Shown piece after piece: positions 54,120-63,195 of a stretch of 64,000 bases of DNA. Within the stretch, counting starts at the first letter, position 1; each line of letters starts with the position of its first letter. Under the pieces are notes generated by a model that saw only the letters and a program-made list of their open reading frames with translations, did not search any database and was not told the DNA's origin. The translations under genes and the position numbers were made by a program. This DNA is from JAEUMD01 sp050250815 (GTDB lineage: Bacteria > Pseudomonadota > Alphaproteobacteria > Rhizobiales > Hyphomicrobiaceae), in assembly GCA_050250815.1 (NCBI GenBank), contig JBFWNY010000002.1:62001-126000 (forward strand). The letters are read 5' to 3'.

Positions 54120-55577
54120 AGCTCTGAGGTCGCTCGCCGCCAGCCACGCGGCAAGATCGCTCAATGCGCGCTCGGCCGCCGCCCGCTTGCGCGCGAAACT
54201 CTTGTCCTTGCCCTTGATGCGGCGCCCTTCTGGGTCGTGTGTCGGCGCCTCGATCGGCGGCAGCAGGCCGTGATTGATGTTCATCGGCTGGAACGATCGG
54301 CGCTTGCCGCTGGCGGAGCTTGGGGGAGCGCCATCGGCATCGTCTGAAAAGTCGTGCACGATGTGTCCGCCCGTGATGTGAGCGACGAGGGCTCCTAGCG
54401 CGGTTGTCGCTGGCGGCACGAGGGCAGCGCGCCCAAGCTGCTCGGCTGCGGCAAGGCGCCCTGTTACAAGCCCCATGGCTGCGCTTTCAACGTAGCCTTC
54501 CACGCCTGTGATCTGCCCCGCGAACCGCAGGCGCGGATCGGCCTTCAGCCGCATCAGACCATCGAGCACGACCGGAGAGTTGAGGAACGTATTGCGATGC
54601 AGGCCGCCCAGGCGCGCGAACTGTGCGTCCTGCAAGCCGGGGATCATGCGGAAGACGCGCGTCTGCTCGGCATATTTGAGCTTCGTCTGGAAGCCGACCA
54701 TGTTCCACAGTGTGCCGAGCGCGTTGTCCTGGCGCAGTTGCACCACGGCATACGGCCGCGCGCCCCCGTTGTGCGGATCGGCGAGCCCGACTGGCTTCAT
54801 CGGCCCGAAGCGCAGCGTGTCTCGCCCACGTTCGGCCATCACCTCGACCGGCAAGCAGCCGTCGAAGTAGGGCGTGTCCGCCTCCCACTCCTTGAACTCG
54901 GTCTTGTCGCCAGCGAGCAGGGCATCGACAAAGGCGTCGTACTGCTCGCGCGTCATCGGGCAGTTGATGTAGTCAGCGCCGGTGCCTCCGGGTCCCGCCT
55001 TGTCGTATCGCGACTGTTTCCAGGCGACATCGAGATCGACGGAATCGAAATGCACGATCGGAGCTATCGCGTCGAAGAAGGCGAGGCTGTCCTCGCCGGT
55101 GAGCTTCAGGATGGCTTGCGTCAATGCCGGCGATGTGAGCGGGCCGGTGGCGACGATGACGCTCTTCCAATCTTGGGGCGGCAGCCCTGCGATCTCCTCG
55201 CGCGCAATGCTGACGAGCGGGTGAGCCTGCAGCCGGCGTGTCACTTCGGCGGAGAAGCCGTCGCGGTCGACGGCGAGCGCACCGCCCGCCGGCAGCTTGT
55301 GCACGTCCGCAGCCGCCATGATGAGGGAGCCTACGCGCCGCATTTCCTCGTGCAGCAGGCCGACCGCGTTGGTGGCCCACTCGTCGGAGCGGAAGGAGTT
55401 GGAGCACACCAGTTCGGCAAGACCGTCCGTCTTGTGAGCATCCGTTCCCCGCACGGGGCGCATCTCGTGCAGGATCACCGGAACGCCGGCACCGGCGATC
55501 TGCCAGGCCGCCTCCGAGCCGGCCAGCCCACCGCCGATTACGTGCACGGCATCCGGTTTTGTCACAGTGTTGCTCAT
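54108..55577 (-). CDS. trmFO: tRNA (uracil-54,C5)-methyltransferase, folate/FAD-dependent
   Basis: Methylates U54 of tRNA with methylene-tetrahydrofolate and FADH2. 489 residues. FAD motif VHVIGGGLAGSEAAWQIA at the N-terminus, ELVCSNSFRSD, the catalytic-cysteine region PYFDGCLPVEVMAERG, MKPVGL, and C-terminal FQPMNINHGLLPP, the last a TrmFO hallmark. The last about 40 residues are basic and helical. Start ATG at 55577. It can be confused with GidA/MnmG but is shorter and has the TrmFO motifs. Confidence 0.96.
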   Translation of the reverse strand: MSNTVTKPDAVHVIGGGLAGSEAAWQIAGAGVPVILHEMRPVRGTDAHKTDGLAELVCSNSFRSDEWATNAVGLLHEEMRRVGSLIMAAADVHKLPAGGALAVDRDGFSAEVTRRLQAHPLVSIAREEIAGLPPQDWKSVIVATGPLTSPALTQAILKLTGEDSLAFFDAIAPIVHFDSVDLDVAWKQSRYDKAGPGGTGADYINCPMTREQYDAFVDALLAGDKTEFKEWEADTPYFDGCLPVEVMAERGRDTLRFGPMKPVGLADPHNGGARPYAVVQLRQDNALGTLWNMVGFQTKLKYAEQTRVFRMIPGLQDAQFARLGGLHRNTFLNSPVVLDGLMRLKADPRLRFAGQITGVEGYVESAAMGLVTGRLAAAEQLGRAALVPPATTALGALVAHITGGHIVHDFSDDADGAPPSSASGKRRSFQPMNINHGLLPPIEAPTHDPEGRRIKGKDKSFARKRAAAERALSDLAAWLAASDLRAAAE

Positions 55578-55745
55578 TTTCTATTGCGTCTCTGGGTCCG
55601 TTTACCCCTAGTGGGCCTTGGCGAAGCCCAAGCTAGGCGCTGCGTTCGGTTATGGCTGAATGCGCGCATGTTGCTCGCCCACGTCGAAGAATTCTGGATG
55701 CGCCCACGGATGCTCGACCAGTCGTTTATCGCACGCTCCAGCAGG

Positions 55746-56393
55746 ATGCTCACCCGGCTTGCGGTCGGGGTCGTTGCGGCCTTTGCGGTGGCCGGCTGCA
55801 CGCACGAGCGCAACGGGCCGACGCTCGGGCACTACGACGATTTCCAAGTGCGCAAGCCCAACGGCAACTCGGTCTACGTCTGCCATGCCTACGGTTGCAA
55901 GATGCAGACGCGCGTGCGCTTCACCGACGCCGATATCGAGGAACTGCGCAAGCTCATGAAAAAGACCGCCAAGGACAAGAGCCCGGCGGAGGAGCGGCGC
56001 GCGGTGGCCTATGCCATCGGCTGGATGGAGCGCAAGGTCGGCGCCGAGATCGGTACCGACAAGGACCGCGAGGGCATGGATTTCGCCGCTTCGGGCGACC
56101 CGACCCAGCAGGACTGCGTGGACGAAGCGACCAACACCACCACCTACCTGCTGACGCTCGCCCACAATGGGCTGATCAAGCAGCACGAAGTGGGCACGCC
56201 ATTCGCCAAGGACGACTACACGCGCGGCGTCGCGGGCTGGACGCACTGGACGGCGGTGCTGCAGGACAAGACCGACGGCAAGAAGTACGCGGTGGACAGC
56301 TGGATCTACGCCAATGGTGAGAATCCGGCCATCGTCGAGGCCGACAAGTGGTACATCGCCGATCTGGCAAGCCTGCCCGCCTCTACGCGCTGA
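55746..56393 (+). CDS. Predicted lipoprotein, function unknown
   Basis: About 215 residues. A lipobox (VVAAFAVAGC) follows a short N-terminal segment if the start is ATG 55746; ATG 55713, 55698 and 55668 are in-frame alternatives without strong ribosome sites. The mature part has a short Cys-rich motif (YVCHAYGCKM), then an acidic/basic helix region and a conserved-looking C-terminal half (QQDCVDEATNTTTYLLTLAHNGLI, WTHWTAVLQDKTDGKKYAVDSWIYANGENP). The pattern of Cys, His and Asp in that half recalls papain-like or transglutaminase-like folds, but this is weak. Probably outer-membrane attached. Confidence 0.7.
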   Translation: MLTRLAVGVVAAFAVAGCTHERNGPTLGHYDDFQVRKPNGNSVYVCHAYGCKMQTRVRFTDADIEELRKLMKKTAKDKSPAEERRAVAYAIGWMERKVGAEIGTDKDREGMDFAASGDPTQQDCVDEATNTTTYLLTLAHNGLIKQHEVGTPFAKDDYTRGVAGWTHWTAVLQDKTDGKKYAVDSWIYANGENPAIVEADKWYIADLASLPASTR

Positions 56394-56512
56394 GGCGGAC
56401 CGTTCGAAACGCCTTCCGGCCCGTTCGCTGCTTGCCAGCCAAAAACCGAGATCGGATGAAAGCTGGACGCCAGGCTGCCAGCACGAAACACACTGGCCCG
56501 ATCTCGAAGGGC

Positions 56513-56540
56513 TTGTTTCTGAACGATGGTCACTTATATT
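56513..56540 (+). promoter_or_regulatory. Predicted promoter of the DUF2157 operon
   Basis: TTGTTT, 16 bases, TATATT (five of six at -10), ending 30 bases before the ATG at 56571. A 9-bp inverted repeat, CGAGATCGG (56447) and CCGATCTCG (56498), lies just upstream. Confidence 0.55.
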
Positions 56541-56570
56541 GAATCGTGTTCAGTTGAGTGAGGCTCGGAC

Positions 56571-57692
56571 ATGTGGATCACCCAGCAGCAGATGAAGCAG
56601 AATCTCGCGCGATGGCGCGAGGCAGGCTGGGTCACGGAGGACGGTGAGCGCCGAATTGCCGCCGAGATCGCCGCGCGCGGCGGTCGCGTGAGCTTCGCCG
56701 GTGCGCTCGCCACGCTTGGCGTCGTTCTGCTCGGCTTCGCGCTCATGAGCTTTGTCGGTGCCAATTGGCAGGAGATGAGCCGGCTGGCGCGTCTTGCCGT
56801 GATCTTCGCAGGTCTGCTGGGTTCCTACGCCGCTGCTGGTGCCCTTTGGAAGCGCGGGCACGCCGTGCTGGCGGAGGCGGCGGTGCTGGCCGGTGTGTGC
56901 GCGTTCGGCGCCGGCATCATGCTCATCTCGCAGATGTACCATATCGACGGCTACCCGCCGGACGCAGTCCTGGTCTGGGCGCTGGGCGCGATCGCCGCAG
57001 GTGTCCTCACCGGCAGCCGGGCGGCGCTCGGCGCGGCCGCGGCGCTGCTCGCCCTGTGGACCGGATGGGAGACGATGCTCTCCAACTCAGCCCACGCAGC
57101 CTTGTTGCCGTTCGCCGTAGTTCTGGCGGGCGCTTTGGCGGCCGAGCGATGGCAACCGGGCCTGCACCTCGTTGGCCTGCTAGTCTCGTTCTGGGTCGTC
57201 AAGATGGGCTACCTCCACAACGGCGAGCTGAACCATGTGGTTGCCCTGATCGGTCTTGCGGTCAGCGCGGGAGCGGGGGCGATAATCCGGTTCGCCGCGG
57301 ACGGCCGCGAGGCGTCCGGTCCGCTCGCGCATTTGGCCGGTGAGCCGGCAGGTGCCGCGCTGGGCTACGGCATGGCAACCGCGTTTGCCGGCCTGTTCGG
57401 CTTGCAGTTTTTCGAAACGATTCCGACGTCGCACCTGACGGTGCTTGCGGCGCTGACGCTGGCCATGCTCGTCGCGGCCATTGCCTTCGGCGTTACACAC
57501 CGTCGACGCGGTGCGGTCTGGCTCGGCTACATCGGATTCTCGATCGAGATCATGACGCTGTATTTCAGGACGGTCGGTACGCTGCTCGGATCCTCGGTCT
57601 TCTTCCTGGTGGCTGGCGTCATCGTGATCGCGCTGGCCGGGCTTGCCTACAGGCTGCACCGGATCTCCGAACCGGCGATGGGAGACGCGTGA
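56571..57692 (+). CDS. DUF2157 multi-pass membrane protein
   Basis: 373 residues. A cytoplasmic N-terminal helix pair (WITQQQMKQNLARWREAGWVTEDGERRIAAEI) is followed by about ten membrane helices, the DUF2157 layout. These proteins often pair with GDYXXLXY proteins, as here: the next gene starts one base after its stop. Function unknown; suspected envelope role. GAGG precedes the ATG. Confidence 0.9.
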   Translation: MWITQQQMKQNLARWREAGWVTEDGERRIAAEIAARGGRVSFAGALATLGVVLLGFALMSFVGANWQEMSRLARLAVIFAGLLGSYAAAGALWKRGHAVLAEAAVLAGVCAFGAGIMLISQMYHIDGYPPDAVLVWALGAIAAGVLTGSRAALGAAAALLALWTGWETMLSNSAHAALLPFAVVLAGALAAERWQPGLHLVGLLVSFWVVKMGYLHNGELNHVVALIGLAVSAGAGAIIRFAADGREASGPLAHLAGEPAGAALGYGMATAFAGLFGLQFFETIPTSHLTVLAALTLAMLVAAIAFGVTHRRRGAVWLGYIGFSIEIMTLYFRTVGTLLGSSVFFLVAGVIVIALAGLAYRLHRISEPAMGDA

Positions 57693-57693
57693 A

Positions 57694-58341
57694 ATGGCAC
57701 AGGCACCCGAAGCGATTTCCCGACCTTCGCTGGGAAATGGATTGGCCGGACAGCTCGCGCGCTGGCGGTCGTGGCGTGGCGGCTGGCGGCTGGCGCTGCT
57801 GGCGGTAGTCGCGCTGGGGCAGGCGCTCGTGCTCGGCTACATGGTGTACGACCGTGAGACCCTGCTCAGGACAGCGCGCGAAATCGCGCTGCCGGTCGTG
57901 CCGGTCGATCCGCGTAGCCTGTTCCGCGGCGACTACGTGATCCTGGGTTACGACATCGCCAGCGTGCCCTCCTCGTTCTTTTCGGGCGAGGTTCACAACG
58001 GGTCGGCCGTGCGCGTCGCCATCGCCGAACGCGAGGGCAAGTGGCAACCGGTGGCCGCCGCCGTCGGCAACCATCCCCTCAGCGTCGCCGCCGATGCCGT
58101 CGTGCTGGCGGGTCGCATCGACGACGTAGCACTGCGCCGCGGCGGTGAACCGGCGTCGCTCGTCCGGGTCCGATACGGCATCGAGAGCTTTTTCGTGCCC
58201 GAAGGCACGGGCAGGCCGATCGAGCTTGAGGTCGCCTCGCGCAAAGTCGTGGCGCACATCGCGGTCCGAGCTGACGGCACCGCGGCGATCAAGGGCCTGT
58301 CGGTCGACGGGGAGCGCATCGAGGCGCCGCCGCTGTTCTGA
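57694..58341 (+). CDS. GDYXXLXY-domain protein
   Basis: 215 residues. One N-terminal membrane helix (ALLAVVALGQALVLGYMVYD), then a periplasmic domain with the naming motif RGDYVILGY and later RVRYGIESFFVPEGTG. The domain is normally encoded beside DUF2157, and here the ATG is one base past the DUF2157 stop. The two products probably form a membrane complex of unknown task. Confidence 0.9.
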   Translation: MAQAPEAISRPSLGNGLAGQLARWRSWRGGWRLALLAVVALGQALVLGYMVYDRETLLRTAREIALPVVPVDPRSLFRGDYVILGYDIASVPSSFFSGEVHNGSAVRVAIAEREGKWQPVAAAVGNHPLSVAADAVVLAGRIDDVALRRGGEPASLVRVRYGIESFFVPEGTGRPIELEVASRKVVAHIAVRADGTAAIKGLSVDGERIEAPPLF

Positions 58342-58495
58342 ACGCGGGTGGAGCCGGGTTCTGGATGCGGACCGGACTCCGAAACTGATCCATTTTTACC
58401 GTGATTAACTAGAGGCTTGGCTCGTCGCGCTGAGGTTGGGCTACGGTGAGGCCACCCGCTTTGACAGGCGGTCTAGGTTTTCCCGGGAGTTTCAG

Positions 58496-58846
58496 ATGTT
58501 TCTGCGCGTTTCTGCAGTCGTTGCCGCGGGTGCTCTGCTCGCCACGGTTACCGTGCCGTCCCATGCCAACGGTCTCGACAAGCTCCACAAGCAGGCTCGC
58601 GAAGGCGGCCGCACGTGCATGATCGGCCACTATCACTTCGGCTCGAGCGGCCCCTGGTCGAGCAAGGCCCAGGCGATGGCGGTGGCCAAGCGGAGCTGGG
58701 AACGGTTCACGGCTGGCGAGTATGGTCCGGCGTGGGGCAGCCTGCGGCTCGCCGGCAGCGTCGGCTACGCGTGCGGCTCGAGCAAATCGGCCCGCGGCAC
58801 GCTGTGGTCGTGCGAGCTGAAGGCGCGCCCTTGCCGGAAGCTGTGA
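58496..58846 (+). CDS. Small secreted Cys protein, tandem paralogue A
   Basis: 116 residues. Signal peptide (VSAVVAAGALLATVTVPSHA) and a mature domain with EGGRTCMIGHYHFGSSGPWSSKAQAMA, a central helix and the C-terminal cysteines YACGSS, WSCELKARPC. The next gene encodes the same domain with similar cysteine spacing, so the pair arose by duplication. A Cys/His site (TCMIGHYH) suggests disulfide or metal binding. Ribosome site GGGAG. Function unknown. Confidence 0.8.
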   Translation: MFLRVSAVVAAGALLATVTVPSHANGLDKLHKQAREGGRTCMIGHYHFGSSGPWSSKAQAMAVAKRSWERFTAGEYGPAWGSLRLAGSVGYACGSSKSARGTLWSCELKARPCRKL

Positions 58847-59031
58847 CGGCCACGCCAGCGCTGCAACCTGTCCACGCTGCGACCTCCTGGGACCCGCCTG
58901 CGCTGTGACCCGAAAGACGCGGCGTCGGGCCCAGTCGGCCCCGGCTGCTCGGGGCCACTCGAAGGTCCAATTCGAATCTGGCAGTTTTCCCCACGTTTTT
59001 GGTTTCAATGAAACGTGAAAGGCGTGCTGCC

Positions 59032-59367
59032 ATGAAGTTGTTGCTCGTCTCCGGTGCGCTCGTCGCCGCTGTTCTGCTTCCGACATCGCTGGCGCTGGCC
59101 GACCAGACTGGTCTCGCGTCGATGCACGACCTGCGCCGAGAGGGCGGCCGGCTGTGTATGAGCGACCATTTCCATCAGGGCAACAGCAGCGGTCAGCGGA
59201 GCAAGAAGGCGGCGATGGCGGCGGCGATCCAATCGTGGCGCAGCTTCACCGATCTCGAGTACGGCAGTGATTGGGCCCACTTCAATCGCGCCCGCAGCAA
59301 GTCCGTGAGCTGCTCGGGTGGTGGCTCGTCGTGGAGCTGCTCGGTTGAAGCACGGCCCTGCCGCTGA
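59032..59367 (+). CDS. Small secreted Cys protein, tandem paralogue B
   Basis: 111 residues. Signal peptide (LLLVSGALVAAVLLPTSLALA) and the same domain as its upstream neighbour: EGGRLCMSDHFHQGNSSGQRSKKAAMA and C-terminal VSCSGGGSSWSCSVEARPC. Identity between the copies is concentrated at EGGR.CM, the helix AMA.A...SW..FT and the ends of the chain. Start at ATG 59032; ATG 59008 and TTG 58999 are alternatives. Function unknown. Confidence 0.78.
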   Translation: MKLLLVSGALVAAVLLPTSLALADQTGLASMHDLRREGGRLCMSDHFHQGNSSGQRSKKAAMAAAIQSWRSFTDLEYGSDWAHFNRARSKSVSCSGGGSSWSCSVEARPCR

Positions 59368-59414
59368 GGCGGTAGGCACGGCTTCATTGCGCTTCGGTCT
59401 CAGGCCAGCGGGTT

Positions 59415-60359
59415 CTATCGACCCAGCACGACCCGGCCCAGAATGCGGCCGAGGATGCGCTGGATGAAGCCCCAGCCCCAGCGCAGCACGACCAGTCTGA
59501 GAATCCAGCCGAGCAGGCCGCGGCTCTGGAACCCCAGCAGTGCACCCAGCAGTGCACGAATGATGTTGTAGAGCGTGCCGCCCGCGGCCGCTCCACCGCC
59601 AGCGCCGTCGGGCAAGCTGTCGGGCAGCTCGATGCGACCACCGCCGGGCACTCGAAAGCCACCGCGACGCAGGATGTCGGACAGGTCGTCGTAGCGCGAC
59701 CCGCCACGATCGGGATTGGGCATCTCCCCCGGCAAGGGCAGCGGCTCCTGGTTCGGGATCGTGCCTCTCCCCATGCCGACCTCCGGGGCTGTCTGGGGGA
59801 CAGGCGCCCGGCCCGTCGGGGGCTCGTCGGGTAAATCGAAGCCGCCCGAGGAGCCGCCTCCCTCCCGTCCTCCCTGCCGCTGCATTTCGCGCAGCGCCTC
59901 GTCGAGACCGGGGATGCGCCGGAGAATGTCGTCGAACGGTCCGGCGGCGGCCCGCGTCAGCTCGCCCATGGCGAGTGCGGCGATCGACGGCATCATGTCC
60001 TCCACCGTATCGACGGACAGACCGGCGGCTCGCGCCGCGCGTCCGGCGACACCGCGGCTCGTGTCCTTGGTCCAGAACACGTGCTCGAGGATCTGCTTGC
60101 CTTCTTTCTCCATGCGGGGACTGCGAAGGAGATCCGGCTGCCTCAGGTAGGTTTCATGGTGCGTGTCGCCCACCGCGCGCACCAGTTCGGCCAGCCCGCC
60201 CCGCGACAGCGTATTGCGTTCCATGCGCCGCGAGAGTTCGTCGATGACGGAGGCGAGCGCGACGCGGGTGGCTTCAGGCGGTGTACCAAACGCGCGCGAC
60301 AGCTCATTCACGGCGGCCGTGCTGGACGACCCGGCAAGGGACTTCTTGACGATGTTCAC
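59415..60359 (-). CDS. DUF937-family protein
   Basis: 314 residues. The N-terminal two thirds match DUF937 (YidB-like): AVNELSRAFGTPPEATRVALASVIDELSRRM, ILEHVFWTKDTSRGVAGRAARAAGLS and MMPSIAALAMGEL. The rest is a Gly/Pro-rich linker and a hydrophobic C-terminal stretch (IIRALLGALLGF ... GWILRLVVLRWGWGF) that may insert in a membrane. The C-terminal part is an addition compared with plain DUF937 proteins. Function unknown. A 12-bp hairpin lies 70 bases upstream of its start. Confidence 0.8.
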   Translation of the reverse strand: MNIVKKSLAGSSSTAAVNELSRAFGTPPEATRVALASVIDELSRRMERNTLSRGGLAELVRAVGDTHHETYLRQPDLLRSPRMEKEGKQILEHVFWTKDTSRGVAGRAARAAGLSVDTVEDMMPSIAALAMGELTRAAAGPFDDILRRIPGLDEALREMQRQGGREGGGSSGGFDLPDEPPTGRAPVPQTAPEVGMGRGTIPNQEPLPLPGEMPNPDRGGSRYDDLSDILRRGGFRVPGGGRIELPDSLPDGAGGGAAAGGTLYNIIRALLGALLGFQSRGLLGWILRLVVLRWGWGFIQRILGRILGRVVLGR

Positions 60360-60425
60360 GGATGGACTGCTCTGCTGGGGGCTCGAAGGAACTGAGACTG
60401 ACGATAGCAGGTTCCACCGCCGATA

Positions 60426-60452
60426 CGAGAGGCGCCGTTACGGCGCCTCTCG
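60426..60452. repeat. 12-bp perfect inverted repeat
   Basis: CGAGAGGCGCCG-TTA-CGGCGCCTCTCG. No T run follows on either strand. It could be a protein-binding site or a stable RNA hairpin in the leader of the DUF937 gene. Confidence 0.7.
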
Positions 60453-60626
60453 CCGCGCGGCTGGCGTCGTGGCTAATACAGCGCCCCGCTGTTCAGCTTC
60501 TCCATCGGGCGCGGCCATCACCGGCACCACCACAAGCACCACCGCCGCGGTCACGGTCGCCACTGACGAGGCAACCGCTTCACTTCCCGATCGACCACTG
60601 CCTCGGAGAAAGCCGGCTGTGTCCAT
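60438..60626 (-). CDS. Possible 62-residue membrane peptide (doubtful)
   Basis: An open frame with one hydrophobic stretch (TVTAAVVLVVVPVMAA). Its ribosome site is poor, its ATG lies in the loop of a plus-strand terminator hairpin, and its stop codon lies in the loop of the 12-bp hairpin at 60426-60452. It may be a chance frame over an RNA-coding segment. Confidence 0.2.
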   Translation of the reverse strand: MDTAGFLRGSGRSGSEAVASSVATVTAAVVLVVVPVMAAPDGEAEQRGAVLATTPAARREAP

Positions 60627-60640
60627 CAGCCGGTTTTCTT
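60613..60640 (+). terminator. Orphan Rho-independent terminator
   Basis: CCGGCTG-TGTCCAT-CAGCCGG (7 bp, extendable by a G-U and A-T pairs) followed by TTTTCTT. No plus-strand gene ends within 1.2 kb upstream, which suggests a small RNA in 60360-60640. The remaining bases to 60940 show nothing else. Confidence 0.65.
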
Positions 60641-60940
60641 GAGTCTGACGCCAGGGCTCGGAGTCCGACACGGCGGGAACTACGACCGAATAGTTCTCTC
60701 CTATCCCGCCTTTCCCCACGTCGACGAGCGCTCGGCGCGGGCCCTCTGCTGCGACAACCCTGCGACTTTGGTGCCGGTGTGATGTTGTTGCAACGCCGGG
60801 GGGCATTTGGCATTGTCCGCGCGCGCGACTCGCCCCCGCAGGGGTGTGAGGCCGGCTCGCCAAACCGTCGATGTGCACGGCGGACTGCGACATGCTGAAT
60901 CGTATGCGCTGCCATTTCTTGCCCTAAGGGGGGACGACGT

Positions 60941-63097
60941 ATGACCGAGCTACTCTGGGGGATCATCGCCTGCGGGGCGCTATCGATCCTTTACGCCGCC
61001 TACACGATCCAGAGCGTGATGAGCGCTGACGCGGGTAGCGCCCGCATGCAGGAGATCGCCGGCAACATCCGAGAAGGCGCTTCCGCCTACCTCAACCGCC
61101 AGTACACGACGATCGGCATGGTGGGCGCGGTCATCTTCGTTCTCGCCTGGTTTCTGCTCGGTGGTCTGGTCGCGCTGGGCTTCCTGATCGGCGCGGTGCT
61201 GTCGGGCATCGCCGGCTACATCGGCATGAACGTGTCGGTCCGCGCCAACGTGCGCACGGCGCAGGCGGCGACCCAGTCGCTGGCCGCTGGCCTCGATATC
61301 GCCTTCAAGTCCGGCGCGGTCACCGGCATGCTCGTCGCCGGCCTCGCGCTGCTTGGCGTCTCCATCTACTACTTCATCCTCACCGGGCCGCTGGGTTTTG
61401 CTCCGGGCTCCCGTCAGGTGATCGACGCGCTCGTGGCGCTGGGCTTCGGCGCCTCGCTGATCTCGATCTTCGCGCGTCTTGGCGGCGGCATCTTCACCAA
61501 GGGTGCCGACGTCGGCGGTGATCTCGTCGGCAAGGTAGAGGCGGGCATCCCCGAGGACGATCCGCGCAACCCGGCCACGATCGCCGACAACGTTGGCGAC
61601 AACGTCGGCGATTGCGCCGGCATGGCCGCAGACCTGTTCGAGACGTACGCAGTGACGGTCGTGGCGACCATGGTGCTTGCCGCGATCTTCTTTGCGGGCA
61701 AGCCGGAGCTGGCGGCGACCATGGTCTATCCGCTGGCCATCGGTGCGGCGTGCATCGTGACGTCGGTGATCGGCGCGTTCTTCGTCAAGCTCGGCGCCAA
61801 CAACTCGATCATGGGCGCTCTCTACCGCGGCTTCATCGCCACGGCGGTGCTCTCGATCGGTGGCCTCTACGCCGCCACGCACCTCGTGTTTGGCGGACTG
61901 GGCGTGATCGGCACGACCACGACCGGCATCACGATCACCGGCATGAGCCTGTTCCTGTGCGGCCTCGTCGGTCTCGGCGTAACCGGCCTCATCGTCTGGA
62001 TCACCGAGTACTACACGGGCATCGGCTATCGTCCGGTCCGCTCGATCAGCCAAGCTTCGGTGACCGGTCACGGCACCAACGTCATCCAGGGTCTCGCTGT
62101 CTCGCTCGAGGCGACCGCGCTGCCGACGCTGGTGATCGTTGCCGGCATCCTGCTCACGTTCAACCTTGCTGGTCTGTTCGGCACGGCGATCGCCACCACC
62201 ACGATGCTGGGTCTCGCCGGCATGGTCGTTGCGCTCGACGCGTTCGGCCCGGTGACGGACAACGCAGGCGGTATCGCCGAAATGGCGGGTCTGCCCAAGG
62301 AGGTGCGCCGCTCGACCGACGCGCTCGACGCGGTCGGCAATACCACCAAGGCGGTGACCAAGGGCTATGCGATCGGCTCCGCCGGCCTTGGCGCACTCGT
62401 GCTGTTCGCGGCCTACAACTACGACCTCAAGTACTTCATCGCCAATGCCGACAAGTATCCGTTCTTTCAGGGCGTGAAGACCGACTTCGGCCTCGACAAT
62501 CCCTACGTCGTCGTGGGCCTGCTGCTCGGTGGCCTCATCCCCTACCTGTTCGGTGGTATCGCGATGACGGCGGTTGGTCGCGCTGCGGGTTCGATCGTGG
62601 AAGAGGTTCGCCGTCAGTTCAAGGCCAAGCCCGGTATCATGAAGGGCACCGACAAGCCCGACTATGCCAAGGCCGTCGATCTGCTGACACGCGCCGCCAT
62701 CAAGGAGATGGTGGTGCCCTCGCTGCTGCCGGTGTTGTCGCCGATCGTGCTGTTCTTCATCGTCTACTGGGTGGCCGGTGGCGGCGCGGTGGGCAAGGGC
62801 GCGGCGTTCTCGGCCGTGGGTGCGATGCTGCTCGGGGTCATCGTTACGGGTCTGTTCGTCGCCATCTCGATGACCTCCGGCGGCGGTGCATGGGACAACG
62901 CCAAGAAGAGCTTCGAGGACGGCTTCGTCGACAAGGACGGCAACAAACATCTCAAGGGCACCGACGCGCACAAGGCCTCGGTGACCGGCGACACGGTGGG
63001 CGATCCCTACAAGGACACGGCGGGTCCCGCCGTCAACCCGGCGATCAAGATCACCAACATCGTCGCCCTGCTGCTGCTCGCCGTGCTGGCACACTGA
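60941..63097 (+). CDS. hppA: K+-insensitive proton-pumping pyrophosphatase
   Basis: Membrane enzyme coupling hydrolysis of pyrophosphate to H+ transport. 718 residues with about 16 membrane helices. Substrate motif DVGGDLVGKVEAGIPEDDPRN and the later acidic motif DAVGNTTKAVTKGYAIGS and DNAKKSFEDG are intact. In the GNTTKAVTKGYAIGS region the residue after NTT is Lys470, which marks the K+-independent class (Ala in K+-dependent enzymes). The ATG follows AAGGGGGG. A clear terminator follows. Confidence 0.97.
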   Translation: MTELLWGIIACGALSILYAAYTIQSVMSADAGSARMQEIAGNIREGASAYLNRQYTTIGMVGAVIFVLAWFLLGGLVALGFLIGAVLSGIAGYIGMNVSVRANVRTAQAATQSLAAGLDIAFKSGAVTGMLVAGLALLGVSIYYFILTGPLGFAPGSRQVIDALVALGFGASLISIFARLGGGIFTKGADVGGDLVGKVEAGIPEDDPRNPATIADNVGDNVGDCAGMAADLFETYAVTVVATMVLAAIFFAGKPELAATMVYPLAIGAACIVTSVIGAFFVKLGANNSIMGALYRGFIATAVLSIGGLYAATHLVFGGLGVIGTTTTGITITGMSLFLCGLVGLGVTGLIVWITEYYTGIGYRPVRSISQASVTGHGTNVIQGLAVSLEATALPTLVIVAGILLTFNLAGLFGTAIATTTMLGLAGMVVALDAFGPVTDNAGGIAEMAGLPKEVRRSTDALDAVGNTTKAVTKGYAIGSAGLGALVLFAAYNYDLKYFIANADKYPFFQGVKTDFGLDNPYVVVGLLLGGLIPYLFGGIAMTAVGRAAGSIVEEVRRQFKAKPGIMKGTDKPDYAKAVDLLTRAAIKEMVVPSLLPVLSPIVLFFIVYWVAGGGAVGKGAAFSAVGAMLLGVIVTGLFVAISMTSGGGAWDNAKKSFEDGFVDKDGNKHLKGTDAHKASVTGDTVGDPYKDTAGPAVNPAIKITNIVALLLLAVLAH

Positions 63098-63131
63098 GCG
63101 CCTCGAGCGCACTGAGAGCGGCATGACATCC

Positions 63132-63166
63132 AAAAGGCCCCGGAGTGATCCGGGGCCTTTTCTCTT
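63132..63166 (+). terminator. Rho-independent terminator of hppA
   Basis: AAGGCCCCGG-AGTGAT-CCGGGGCCTT (10 bp) followed by TTCTCTT. Confidence 0.9.
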
Positions 63167-63195
63167 AGGGGGCAGGGCTGTTGAACCGGACGAGT

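Noticed and set aside
60362..60898. A plus-strand frame before hppA as a protein gene
   Set aside because: Ser/Arg/Pro-rich with no ribosome site; the segment is better explained by RNA structure.
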